Shown here piece after piece: positions 38,903 through 48,995 of a DNA stretch of 64,000 nt; positions within the stretch are counted from its first letter, which is position 1; every line of letters begins with the position of its first letter. The notes beneath the pieces were generated by a model. The model saw only the letters and a program-made list of their open reading frames with translations, made no database searches and had not been told where the DNA came from. A program made the translations under genes and the position numbers. The stretch spans positions 91,551,481 to 91,615,480 of the forward strand of contig NC_066580.1 in the NCBI RefSeq assembly GCF_024323335.1. The letters run 5' to 3'. Origin of the DNA: Lathyrus oleraceus (taxonomy: Eukaryota; Streptophyta; Magnoliopsida; Fabales; Fabaceae).

Positions 38903-39993
38903 ATGGCTCCTCCAAGAATGGGAAAGGCCCCTGTGTCAGCATCTAGCAGTGAAGAGGAAGAAATGAAAATGGAAACAACCAAGAAGAGAAGAATGGATTT
39001 CAAAGTCAGGGTTAGACATCTTCTTAAGGGTAAGTATGTGAATCTCAAATCCTTCACCCCTATTACTTTCACTTTCCCTGAGATGTTGAGATATCAAGGG
39101 TTGCATGAGTTTATAACTGATAATGGCAAAATTTATACTGATTTGGTAAAATCTTTTCTGAACCATTTCACCTTGAATCTGAATGATGATGATCAACATA
39201 TGCTGTCTGCCACTGTGAGAGATTGTGAAATTGTAACAGACCTAAGGTCGCTGGTTGCGTCTCTTAGGATTCCCTATTCAGGATTTTTTCTTTGGAAAGG
39301 TGTTAATCATGTTGATGGAAAATGGGCTCAATATGATAAAATGGAATATTACTACTCAATTGTAGATTTCCAAGGGATGCTGTTGTGTCGGGACAGCGCA
39401 CTTCTCGCATACTCTGTTATGCTAAGAACTTGTCTGTTGATGATCGAATGCTACATTATGTTATTTGCCATGTCTTGCTGCCAAAGGATTCAAACCTTTC
39501 ACAAATCAATGATTTGGAGATGCAGGTTCTATTTGCTGTGAAGAACAAAATCAGAATTAATTGGCTACCTACTATGATGTATCATCTCAAACAGCAACTA
39601 TCTCTCAAAATAAGGCTGCCCTATGGTCGTCTTATCTCAAGGATTTTGGAATTAACAGACATGGAAATCGGGAGAGAACCGTTCCTGGCTATGACCCCTA
39701 CCACCAATGAGATCAACGGCGTTACTATTATGAAGAATACCGGGATTATTCAATGCAATGACGGATCTTACAAGTATGATGACGGGTCTTCTTCTTCAAA
39801 CTTCCCTATTCCGGAGGGTGGCATTACAAACGAGTTCCTATATACCACCATGATGAGCCAACACCGTGAAACCACCCGCGCTATCAAAAGCCTTCGAAAC
39901 CTTGTGTTAAGTTCTCGCAACCTTCCCATGGAAGATGATGAAGGTGAAGCCGGTAGTGAAGCGGAAGGCGAGGAGAATGAGGACAGTTCATAA
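38903..39993 (+). pseudogene. Array ORF, copy 14 (single frameshift)
   Basis: One base is missing near 39360 ('caattgtag'), matching copy 1. The first frame stops at 39541 and the second half is open from about 39385 to 39993. It has Val118, Ile308 and the ...EDSS stop. The surrounding sequence is otherwise clean, so this lesion looks more real than those in copies 5-7. Confidence 0.85.
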
Positions 39994-40364
39994 GAAGATT
40001 AAAGCATTATGTTTTATCTATGTTCTTGTTATGTGTTGTTCTGTTTTTAGTTATAGATTATGATTATGCTAATTATGTTTACCGTACACTTATTTTAATT
40101 CTGTCGTCATTATGTGCTTGAATGCTTATCTAATGATCACATAATGTGTGTATGCTTGTCTACTTTTCTATTTCTTTAGTTTCTTCCTTTTTGCTAATGC
40201 CAAAGGGGGAGAAGACTTGTTTCTCTAATGGTTTCTCTATGCAGAATTTTGTATGCCTCTCATTTAGGGGGAGTTCTTAAACTTAGGGGGAGAATCAAAT
40301 TAGAGAAACTTCACTTTCAAGCATCTATCTCAAAGTTGGTTGTCATCATCAAAAAGGGGGAGAT

Positions 40365-41477
40365 TGTAGAAGCAAGCTTCAATCCAAAAAGTATTTTGAT
40401 GAAGACAACATGTATCAATGCAAAAAGAGAAGAGCTTCAAAGATAATTCAAGCATCAAAGTAATCAAGCCACATATGCATGAGAAACATTTTGATCAAGC
40501 TTCTTTTTCAAGTCAACCGTTTGCAAGATTGTTGATTCACTTCTAAGGTATATCTAATTCACTCTTAGATTAGTATACAAGTGTTCAACAATCATGATCT
40601 GCATTTGCATTTTTAACATAACCATTTGTTAACATGTTGAAATGAAAGACACATTTCTCTTAAAGTATTTTTCTGCATTTCAACAGTGTTAACCGGTTAA
40701 CCATATGGGTTAACCGGTTAACGGCCCAGTTTTTTGAAATTCTTTGTTAACGTTATACGCGTTAACCGGTTAACCCATTTGGTTAACCGGTTAACACTGT
40801 TCGTTTCAGTGAAAAATAATTTTCAGAAACTTGTACCTTTTCATCATTTTTTATGAAAAATTTATACCTCTTTGAAAAGGTGTTTTGGCAATATAAATTC
40901 TTGAATTTTTAAAATGAATTTTCACCTCCAAGAATTTTCATAAAAACTTAAGATAATCACTCTTTCATATTTTGTTCAATATTTCATAAAAGTGTTCATA
41001 ATCAAATTTTCATCTCATTCCATTTTTTGAACACTTGTATATTATTCATTGAGTGAATTATTTATCTAAGGAGAAGATCAATCAAGAGAAGATTGATAAT
41101 ACTACACTTTGTTAAAATCATCAAAAAGATTTATTTCTGTTTGACTTGTGATCCAGGATTGTTGGACACAAGAGTTAGTGTTGAAGAGGATTGTTCTTCA
41201 TACACTTGTTTACCTATAGGTTAGATAGTAAGCATCACCATTGGTGTGAGTAGGCTGTACCATAATTCTAACTATAGTGAAATCTCTTTCGAGTCGAAAG
41301 GGGAGTGGATGTACCTTCGGATTGTGAAGGGAACCACTATAATTTCCGGTGTCTTTTTTACTTTCCGCAATTTATTTTTCCGTACTTAAACATAAAATAA
41401 CCAAAAACCGGAAACAAGTTCGAAGAATTTTTAACCACCTAATTCACCCCCCCTCTTAGGCGCATTTACAACTTACA
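40365..41477 (+). repeat. LTR 15
   Basis: 1,113 bp. It is the last LTR with 'gagttag'. Primer site at 41480-41491. Confidence 0.93.
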
Positions 41478-41778
41478 ATTGGTATCAGAGCAACTCTGCG
41501 TTAGCTTTAAAAATACAGAATTTTTAATATTTTTTAATTTTTTAATTTTGGTATGTGTGTTTATGGTTGGTGCATGTGCTTTACTCTTCACCTACACCTC
41601 ATAACTTTCTCCTCCCACATTTACTCACCATAAACCCTTCATCTCATTTCTTCAACTTTCAACCTTCTTGAGTGATATTAAAACCCATTAAACCCCACTC
41701 AACCATACTCTCTTATTAACTCTCAAAACCCTATTCCGAAAATCCTTCTCAAACATCCTAGACTCTCCATCTTCTTCC

Positions 41779-42879
41779 ATGGCTCCTCCAAGAATGGGAA
41801 AGGCCCCTGTGTCAGCATCTAGCAGTGAAGAGGAAGAAATGAAAATGGAAACAACCAAGAAGAGAAGAATGGATTTCAAAGTCAGGGTTAGACATCTTCT
41901 TAAGGGTAAGTATGTGAATCTCAAATCCTTCACCCCTATTACTTTCACTTTCCCTGAGATGTTGAGATATCAAGGGTTGCATGAGTTTATAACTGATAAT
42001 GGCAAAATTTATACTGATTTGGTAAAATCTTTTCTGAACCATTTCACCTTGAATCTGAATGATGATGATCAACATATGCTGTCTGCCACTGTGAGAGATT
42101 GTGAAATTGTAACAGACCTAAGGTCGCTGGTTGCGTCTCTTAGGATTCCCTATTCAGGATTTTTTCTTTGGAAAGGTGTTAATCATGTTGATGGAAAATG
42201 GGCTCAATATGATAAAATGGAATATTACTACTCAATCTGTAGATTTCCAAGGGATGCTGTTGTGTCGGGACAGCGCACTTCTCGCATACTCTGTTATGCT
42301 AAGAACTTGTCTGTTGATGATCGAATGCTACATTATGTTATTTGCCATGTCTTGCTGCCAAAGGATTCAAACCTTTCACAAATCAATGATTTGGAGATGC
42401 AGGTTCTATTTGCTGTGAAGAACAAAATCAGAATTAATTGGCTACCTACTATGATGTATCATCTCAAACAGCAACTATCTCTCAAAATAAGGCTGCCCTA
42501 TGGTCGTCTTATCTCAAGGATTTTGGAATTAACAGACATGGAAATCGGGAGAGAACCGTTCCTGGCTATGACCCCTACCACCAATGAGATCAACGGCGTT
42601 ACTATTATGAAGAATACCGGGATTATTCAATGCAATGACGGATCTTACAAGTATGATGACGGGTCTTCTTCTTCAAACTTCCCTATTCCGGAGGGTGGCA
42701 TTACAAACGAGTTCCTATATACCACCATGATGAGCCAACACCGTGAAACCACCCGCGCTATCAAAAGCCTTCGAAACCTTGTGTTAAGTTCTCGCAACCT
42801 TCCCATGGAAGATGATGAAGGTGAAGCCGGTAGTGAAGCGGAAGGCGAGGAGAATGAGGACAGTTCGGAAGAAGATTAA
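41779..42879 (+). CDS. Array ORF, copy 15 (open, 366 aa)
   Basis: Transitional: Val118 as in the inner block, but Ile308 and the full SSEED end of the outer copies. Confidence 0.82.
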   Translation: MAPPRMGKAPVSASSSEEEEMKMETTKKRRMDFKVRVRHLLKGKYVNLKSFTPITFTFPEMLRYQGLHEFITDNGKIYTDLVKSFLNHFTLNLNDDDQHMLSATVRDCEIVTDLRSLVASLRIPYSGFFLWKGVNHVDGKWAQYDKMEYYYSICRFPRDAVVSGQRTSRILCYAKNLSVDDRMLHYVICHVLLPKDSNLSQINDLEMQVLFAVKNKIRINWLPTMMYHLKQQLSLKIRLPYGRLISRILELTDMEIGREPFLAMTPTTNEINGVTIMKNTGIIQCNDGSYKYDDGSSSSNFPIPEGGITNEFLYTTMMSQHRETTRAIKSLRNLVLSSRNLPMEDDEGEAGSEAEGEENEDSSEED

Positions 42880-43558
42880 AGCATTATGTTTTATCTATGT
42901 TCTTGTTATGTGTTGTTCTGTTTTTAGTTATAGATTATGATTATGCTAATTATGTTTACCGTACACTTATTTTAATTCTGTCGTCATTATGTGCTTGAAT
43001 GCTTATCTAATGATCACATAATGTGTGTATGCTTGTCTACTTTTCTTTTTCTTTAGTTTCTTCCTTTTTGCTAATGCCAAAGGGGGAGAAGACTTGTTTC
43101 TCTAATGGTTTCTCTATGCAGAATTTTGTATGCCTCTCATTTAGGGGGAGTTCTTAAACTTAGGGGGAGAATCAAATTAGAGAAACTTCACTTTCAAGCA
43201 TCTATCTCAAAGTTGGTTGTCATCATCAAAAAGGGGGAGATTGTAGAAGCAAGCTTCAATCCAAAAAGTATTTTGATGAAGACAACATGTATCAATGCAA
43301 AAAGAGAAGAGCTTCAAAGATAATTCAAGCATCAAAGTAATCAAGCCACATATGCATGAGAAACATTTTGATCAAGCTTCTTTTTCAAGTCAACCGTTTG
43401 CAAGATTGTTGATTCACTTCTAAGGTATATCTAATTCACTCTTAGATTAGTATACAAGTGTTCAACAATCATGATCTGCATTTGCATTTTTAACATAACC
43501 ATTTGTTAACATGTTGAAATGAAAGACACATTTCTCTTAAAGTATTTTTCTGCATTTC

Positions 43559-43678
43559 AACAGTGTTAACCGGTTAACCATATGGGTTAACCGGTTAACG
43601 GCCCAGTTTTTTGAAATTCTTTGTTAACGTTATACGCGTTAACCGGTTAACCCATTTGGTTAACCGGTTAACACTGTT
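43559..43678. repeat. Inner 42-bp inverted repeat with four GTTAACCGGTTAAC palindromes
   Basis: Arms 43559-43600 and 43637-43678 are reverse complements with one mismatch in 42, separated by 36 bp. Each arm holds two copies of the 14-bp perfect palindrome GTTAACCGGTTAAC, and the loop holds two further GTTAAC-related half sites. It can extrude as a cruciform or fold in RNA. CGGTTA fits the plant MYB core CNGTTR, so MYB-type binding is possible but inferred only from the motif. It occurs in all 20 LTRs, damaged in LTRs 5, 6, 7 and 9. Confidence 0.88.
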
Positions 43679-43768
43679 CGTTTCAGTGAAAAATAATTTT
43701 CAGAAACTTGTACCTTTTCATCATTTTTTATGAAAAATTTATACCTCTTTGAAAAGGTGTTTTGGCAA

Positions 43769-43775
43769 TATAAAT
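43769..43775 (+). promoter_or_regulatory. Possible LTR promoter TATA box
   Basis: TATAAAT lies about 530 bp into the LTR, downstream of the inverted repeats. If used, transcription would start about 30 bp later, making the inverted repeats part of U3. The flanks are very AT-rich, so other TATA-like choices exist. The equivalent in LTR 1 is at 753-759. Confidence 0.45.
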
Positions 43776-44354
43776 TCTTGAATTTTTAAAATGAATTTTC
43801 ACCTCCAAGAATTTTCATAAAAACTTAAGATAATCACTCTTTCATATTTTGTTCAATATTTCATAAAAGTGTTCATAATCAAATTTTCATCTCATTCCAT
43901 TTTTTGAACACTTGTATATTATTCATTGAGTGAATTATTTATCTAAGGAGAAGATCAATCAAGAGAAGATTGATAATACTACACTTTGTTAAAATCATCA
44001 AAAAGATTTATTTCTGTTTGACTTGTGATCCAGGATTGTTGGACACAAGGGTTAGTGTTGAAGAGGATTGTTCTTCATACACTTGTTTACCTATAGGTTA
44101 GATAGTAAGCATCACCATTGGTGTGAGTAGGCTGTACCATAATTCTAACTATAGTGAAATCTCTTTCGAGTCGAAAGGGGAGTGGATGTACCTTCGGATT
44201 GTGAAGGGAACCACTATAATTTCCGGTGTCTTTTTTACTTTCCGCAATTTATTTTTCCGTACTTAAACATAAAATAACCAAAAACCGGAAACAAGTTCGA
44301 AGAATTTTTAACCACCTAATTCACCCCCCCTCTTAGGCGCATTTACAACTTACA

Positions 44355-44655
44355 ATTGGTATCAGAGCAACTCTGCGTTAGCTTTAAAAATACAGAATTT
44401 TTAATATTTTTTAATTTTTTAATTTTGGTATGTGTGTTTATGGTTGGTGCATGTGCTTTACTCTTCACCTACACCTCATAACTTTCTCCTCCCACATTTA
44501 CTCACCATAAACCCTTCATCTCATTTCTTCAACTTTCAACCTTCTTGAGTGATATTAAAACCCATTAAACCCCACTCAACCATACTCTCTTATTAACTCT
44601 CAAAACCCTATTCCGAAAATCCTTCTCAAACATCCTAGACTCTCCATCTTCTTCC
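44355..44655 (+). other. Primer site and 5' leader of the internal segment (reference copy)
   Basis: The primer site is at 44357-44368. It is followed by an A/T-rich stretch and then a C/T-rich leader up to the ATG. I see no coding sequence in this ~300 bp. The equivalent leader in other copies is the same apart from point changes. Confidence 0.75.
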
Positions 44656-45756
44656 ATGGCTCCTCCAAGAATGGGAAAGGCCCCTGTGTCAGCATCTAGC
44701 AGTGAAGAGGAAGAAATGAAAATGGAAACAACCAAGAAGAGAAGAATGGATTTCAAAGTCAGGGTTAGACATCTTCTTAAGGGTAAGTATGTGAATCTCA
44801 AATCCTTCACCCCTATTACTTTCACTTTCCCTGAGATGTTGAGATATCAAGGGTTGCATGAGTTTATAACTGATAATGGCAAAATTTATACTGATTTGGT
44901 AAAATCTTTTCTGAACCATTTCACCTTGAATCTGAATGATGATGATCAACATATGCTGTCTGCCACTGTGAGAGATTGTGAAATTGTAACAGACCTAAGG
45001 TCGCTGGCTGCGTCTCTTAGGATTCCCTATTCAGGATTTTTTCTTTGGAAAGGTGTTAATCATGTTGATGGAAAATGGGCTCAATATGATAAAATGGAAT
45101 ATTACTACTCAATCTGTAGATTTCCAAGGGATGCTGTTGTGTCGGGACAGCGCACTTCTCGCATACTCTGTTATGCTAAGAACTTGTCTGTTGATGATCG
45201 AATGCTACATTATGTTATTTGCCATGTCTTGCTGCCAAAGGATTCAAACCTTTCACAAATCAATGATTTGGAGATGCAGGTTCTATTTGCTGTGAAGAAC
45301 AAAATCAGAATTAATTGGCTACCTACTATGATGTATCATCTCAAACAGCAACTATCTCTCAAAATAAGGCTGCCCTATGGTCGTCTTATCTCAAGGATTT
45401 TGGAATTAACAGACATGGAAATCGGGAGAGAACCGTTCCTGGCTATGACCCCTACCACCAATGAGATCAACGGCGTTACTATTATGAAGAATACCGGGAT
45501 TATTCAATGCAATGACGGATCTTACAAGTATGATGACGGGTCTTCTTCTTCAAACTTCCCTATTCCGGAGGGTGGCATTACAAACGAGTTCCTATATACC
45601 ACCATGATGAGCCAACACCGTGAAACCACCCGCGCTATCAAAAGCCTTCGAAACCTTGTGTTAAGTTCTCGCAACCTTCCCATGGAAGATGATGAAGGTG
45701 AAGCCGGTAGTGAAGCGGAAGGCGAGGAGAATGAGGACAGTTCGGAAGAAGATTAA
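44656..45756 (+). CDS. Array ORF, copy 16 (reference, 366 aa): putative plant transposon-type protein
   Basis: This is the only gene of the array element. Layout: Ser/Glu-rich start (residues 12-20), basic KKRR at 27-30 that could be a nuclear signal, a central region of about residues 45-255 rich in hydrophobic helices, then a variable Ser/Thr stretch and a very acidic tail (343-366, ending SSEED). The central pattern (YTDLV...FL, IPYSG, LHYVICHVLLPKDSN, INWLPTMM, LPYGRLISRI) resembles the plant family Pfam names 'putative plant transposon protein' (Transposase_32). That family is common in plant retroelement-associated ORFs, and its biochemical role is unknown. I see no zinc knuckle, DD(E) or YVDD motif, signal peptide or clear membrane span. 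The ATG at 44656 is in good context. A Sirevirus env-like or captured host-type gene are alternatives. Confidence 0.82.
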   Translation: MAPPRMGKAPVSASSSEEEEMKMETTKKRRMDFKVRVRHLLKGKYVNLKSFTPITFTFPEMLRYQGLHEFITDNGKIYTDLVKSFLNHFTLNLNDDDQHMLSATVRDCEIVTDLRSLAASLRIPYSGFFLWKGVNHVDGKWAQYDKMEYYYSICRFPRDAVVSGQRTSRILCYAKNLSVDDRMLHYVICHVLLPKDSNLSQINDLEMQVLFAVKNKIRINWLPTMMYHLKQQLSLKIRLPYGRLISRILELTDMEIGREPFLAMTPTTNEINGVTIMKNTGIIQCNDGSYKYDDGSSSSNFPIPEGGITNEFLYTTMMSQHRETTRAIKSLRNLVLSSRNLPMEDDEGEAGSEAEGEENEDSSEED

Positions 45757-46118
45757 AGCATTATGTTTTATCTATGTTCTTGTTATGTGTTGTTCTGTTT
45801 TTAGTTATAGATTATGATTATGCTAATTATGTTTACCGTACACTTATTTTAATTCTGTCGTCATTATGTGCTTGAATGCTTATCTAATGATCACATAATG
45901 TGTGTATGCTTGTCTACTTTTCTTTTTCTTTAGTTTCTTCCTTTTTGCTAATGCCAAAGGGGGAGAAGACTTGTTTCTCTAATGGTTTCTCTATGCAGAA
46001 TTTTGTATGCCTCTCATTTAGGGGGAGTTCTTAAACTTAGGGGGAGAATCAAATTAGAGAAACTTCACTTTCAAGCATCTATCTCAAAGTTGGTTGTCAT
46101 CATCAAAAAGGGGGAGAT
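45757..46118 (+). other. 3' tail of the internal segment with four polypurine tracts (reference copy)
   Basis: This is noncoding AT-rich sequence, then a short T/C tract, then G-rich tracts at 45956-45965, about 46018-46027, about 46037-46046 and 46105-46118. The last abuts the next LTR and is the functional candidate; the upstream ones match the multiple polypurine tracts reported for Sireviruses. Other copies have the same arrangement. Confidence 0.82.
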
Positions 46119-47231
46119 TGTAGAAGCAAGCTTCAATCCAAAAAGTATTTTGATGAAGACAACATGTATCAATGCAAAAAGAGAAGAGCTTCAAAGATAA
46201 TTCAAGCATCAAAGTAATCAAGCCACATATGCATGAGAAACATTTTGATCAAGCTTCTTTTTCAAGTCAACCGTTTGCAAGATTGTTGATTCACTTCTAA
46301 GGTATATCTAATTCACTCTTAGATTAGTATACAAGTGTTCAACAATCATGATCTGCATTTGCATTTTTAACATAACCATTTGTTAACATGTTGAAATGAA
46401 AGACACATTTCTCTTAAAGTATTTTTCTGCATTTCAACAGTGTTAACCGGTTAACCATATGGGTTAACCGGTTAACGGCCCAGTTTTTTGAAATTCTTTG
46501 TTAACGTTATACGCGTTAACCGGTTAACCCATTTGGTTAACCGGTTAACACTGTTCGTTTCAGTGAAAAATAATTTTCAGAAACTTGTACCTTTTCATCA
46601 TTTTTTATGAAAAATTTATACCTCTTTGAAAAGGTGTTTTGGCAATATAAATTCTTGAATTTTTAAAATGAATTTTCACCTCCAAGAATTTTCATAAAAA
46701 CTTAAGATAATCACTCTTTCATATTTTGTTCAATATTTCATAAAAGTGTTCATAATCAAATTTTCATCTCATTCCATTTTTTGAACACTTGTATATTATT
46801 CATTGAGTGAATTATTTATCTAAGGAGAAGATCAATCAAGAGAAGATTGATAATACTACACTTTGTTAAAATCATCAAAAAGATTTATTTCTGTTTGACT
46901 TGTGATCCAGGATTGTTGGACACAAGGGTTAGTGTTGAAGAGGATTGTTCTTCATACACTTGTTTACCTATAGGTTAGATAGTAAGCATCACCATTGGTG
47001 TGAGTAGGCTGTACCATAATTCTAACTATAGTGAAATCTCTTTCGAGTCGAAAGGGGAGTGGATGTACCTTCGGATTGTGAAGGGAACCACTATAATTTC
47101 CGGTGTCTTTTTTACTTTCCGCAATTTATTTTTCCGTACTTAAACATAAAATAACCAAAAACCGGAAACAAGTTCGAAGAATTTTTAACCACCTAATTCA
47201 CCCCCCCTCTTAGGCGCATTTACAACTTACA
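46119..47231 (+). repeat. LTR 17
   Basis: 1,113 bp. I see no difference from LTR 16. Primer site at 47234-47245. Confidence 0.93.
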
Positions 47232-47532
47232 ATTGGTATCAGAGCAACTCTGCGTTAGCTTTAAAAATACAGAATTTTTAATATTTTTTAATTTTTTAAT
47301 TTTGGTATGTGTGTTTATGGTTGGTGCATGTGCTTTACTCTTCACCTACACCTCATAACTTTCTCCTCCCACATTTACTCACCATAAACCCTTCATCTCA
47401 TTTCTTCAACTTTCAACCTTCTTGAGTGATATTAAAACCCATTAAACCCCACTCAACCATACTCTCTTATTAACTCTCAAAACCCTATTCCGAAAATCCT
47501 TCTCAAACATCCTAGACTCTCCATCTTCTTCC

Positions 47533-48633
47533 ATGGCTCCTCCAAGAATGGGAAAGGCCCCTGTGTCAGCATCTAGCAGTGAAGAGGAAGAAATGAAAAT
47601 GGAAACAACCAAGAAGAGAAGAATGGATTTCAAAGTCAGGGTTAGACATCTTCTTAAGGGTAAGTATGTGAATCTCAAATCCTTCACCCCTATTACTTTC
47701 ACTTTCCCTGAGATGTTGAGATATCAAGGGTTGCATGAGTTTATAACTGATAATGGCAAAATTTATACTGATTTGGTAAAATCTTTTCTGAACCATTTCA
47801 CCTTGAATCTGAATGATGATGATCAACATATGCTGTCTGCCACTGTGAGAGATTGTGAAATTGTAACAGACCTAAGGTCGCTGGCTGCGTCTCTTAGGAT
47901 TCCCTATTCAGGATTTTTTCTTTGGAAAGGTGTTAATCATGTTGATGGAAAATGGGCTCAATATGATAAAATGGAATATTACTACTCAATCTGTAGATTT
48001 CCAAGGGATGCTGTTGTGTCGGGACAGCGCACTTCTCGCATACTCTGTTATGCTAAGAACTTGTCTGTTGATGATCGAATGCTACATTATGTTATTTGCC
48101 ATGTCTTGCTGCCAAAGGATTCAAACCTTTCACAAATCAATGATTTGGAGATGCAGGTTCTATTTGCTGTGAAGAACAAAATCAGAATTAATTGGCTACC
48201 TACTATGATGTATCATCTCAAACAGCAACTATCTCTCAAAATAAGGCTGCCCTATGGTCGTCTTATCTCAAGGATTTTGGAATTAACAGACATGGAAATC
48301 GGGAGAGAACCGTTCCTGGCTATGACCCCTACCACCAATGAGATCAACGGCGTTACTATTATGAAGAATACCGGGATTATTCAATGCAATGACGGATCTT
48401 ACAAGTATGATGACGGGTCTTCTTCTTCAAACTTCCCTATTCCGGAGGGTGGCATTACAAACGAGTTCCTATATACCACCATGATGAGCCAACACCGTGA
48501 AACCACCCGCGCTATCAAAAGCCTTCGAAACCTTGTGTTAAGTTCTCGCAACCTTCCCATGGAAGATGATGAAGGTGAAGCCGGTAGTGAAGCGGAAGGC
48601 GAGGAGAATGAGGACAGTTCGGAAGAAGATTAA
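47533..48633 (+). CDS. Array ORF, copy 17 (open, 366 aa)
   Basis: The predicted protein is identical to copy 16 (Ala118, Ile237, Ile308, SSEED end). Confidence 0.82.
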   Translation: MAPPRMGKAPVSASSSEEEEMKMETTKKRRMDFKVRVRHLLKGKYVNLKSFTPITFTFPEMLRYQGLHEFITDNGKIYTDLVKSFLNHFTLNLNDDDQHMLSATVRDCEIVTDLRSLAASLRIPYSGFFLWKGVNHVDGKWAQYDKMEYYYSICRFPRDAVVSGQRTSRILCYAKNLSVDDRMLHYVICHVLLPKDSNLSQINDLEMQVLFAVKNKIRINWLPTMMYHLKQQLSLKIRLPYGRLISRILELTDMEIGREPFLAMTPTTNEINGVTIMKNTGIIQCNDGSYKYDDGSSSSNFPIPEGGITNEFLYTTMMSQHRETTRAIKSLRNLVLSSRNLPMEDDEGEAGSEAEGEENEDSSEED

Positions 48634-48995
48634 AGCATTATGTTTTATCTATGTTCTTGTTATGTGTTGTTCTGTTTTTAGTTATAGATTATGATTATGC
48701 TAATTATGTTTACCGTACACTTATTTTAATTCTGTCGTCATTATGTGCTTGAATGCTTATCTAATGATCACATAATGTGTGTATGCTTGTCTACTTTTCT
48801 TTTTCTTTAGTTTCTTCCTTTTTGCTAATGCCAAAGGGGGAGAAGACTTGTTTCTCTAATGGTTTCTCTATGCAGAATTTTGTATGCCTCTCATTTAGGG
48901 GGAGTTCTTAAACTTAGGGGGAGAATCAAATTAGAGAAACTTCACTTTCAAGCATCTATCTCAAAGTTGGTTGTCATCATCAAAAAGGGGGAGAT

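Larger units (their letters stand above)
43451..43918. repeat. Outer inverted repeat of the LTR
   Basis: Positions 43451-43465 (TATACAAGTGTTCAA) and 43904-43918 are exact reverse complements. Similarity continues outward with mismatches: both sides carry 'aattcactc' and 'cttct' blocks in mirrored order. The arms lie about 440 bp apart and enclose the inner inverted repeat. They are present at the same offset in the other complete LTRs. Confidence 0.8.
43242..44354 (+). repeat. LTR 16 (reference LTR)
   Basis: 1,113 bp, TGTAG...TTACA, with 'gggttag'. It serves as the model for the others. Inverted repeats and a TATA-like box lie in the 5' part, presumably U3. The 3' part has the C-rich segment 'cacccccc...cttagg' shortly before the primer site, common in Sirevirus-type LTRs as I recall them. 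Confidence 0.94.
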
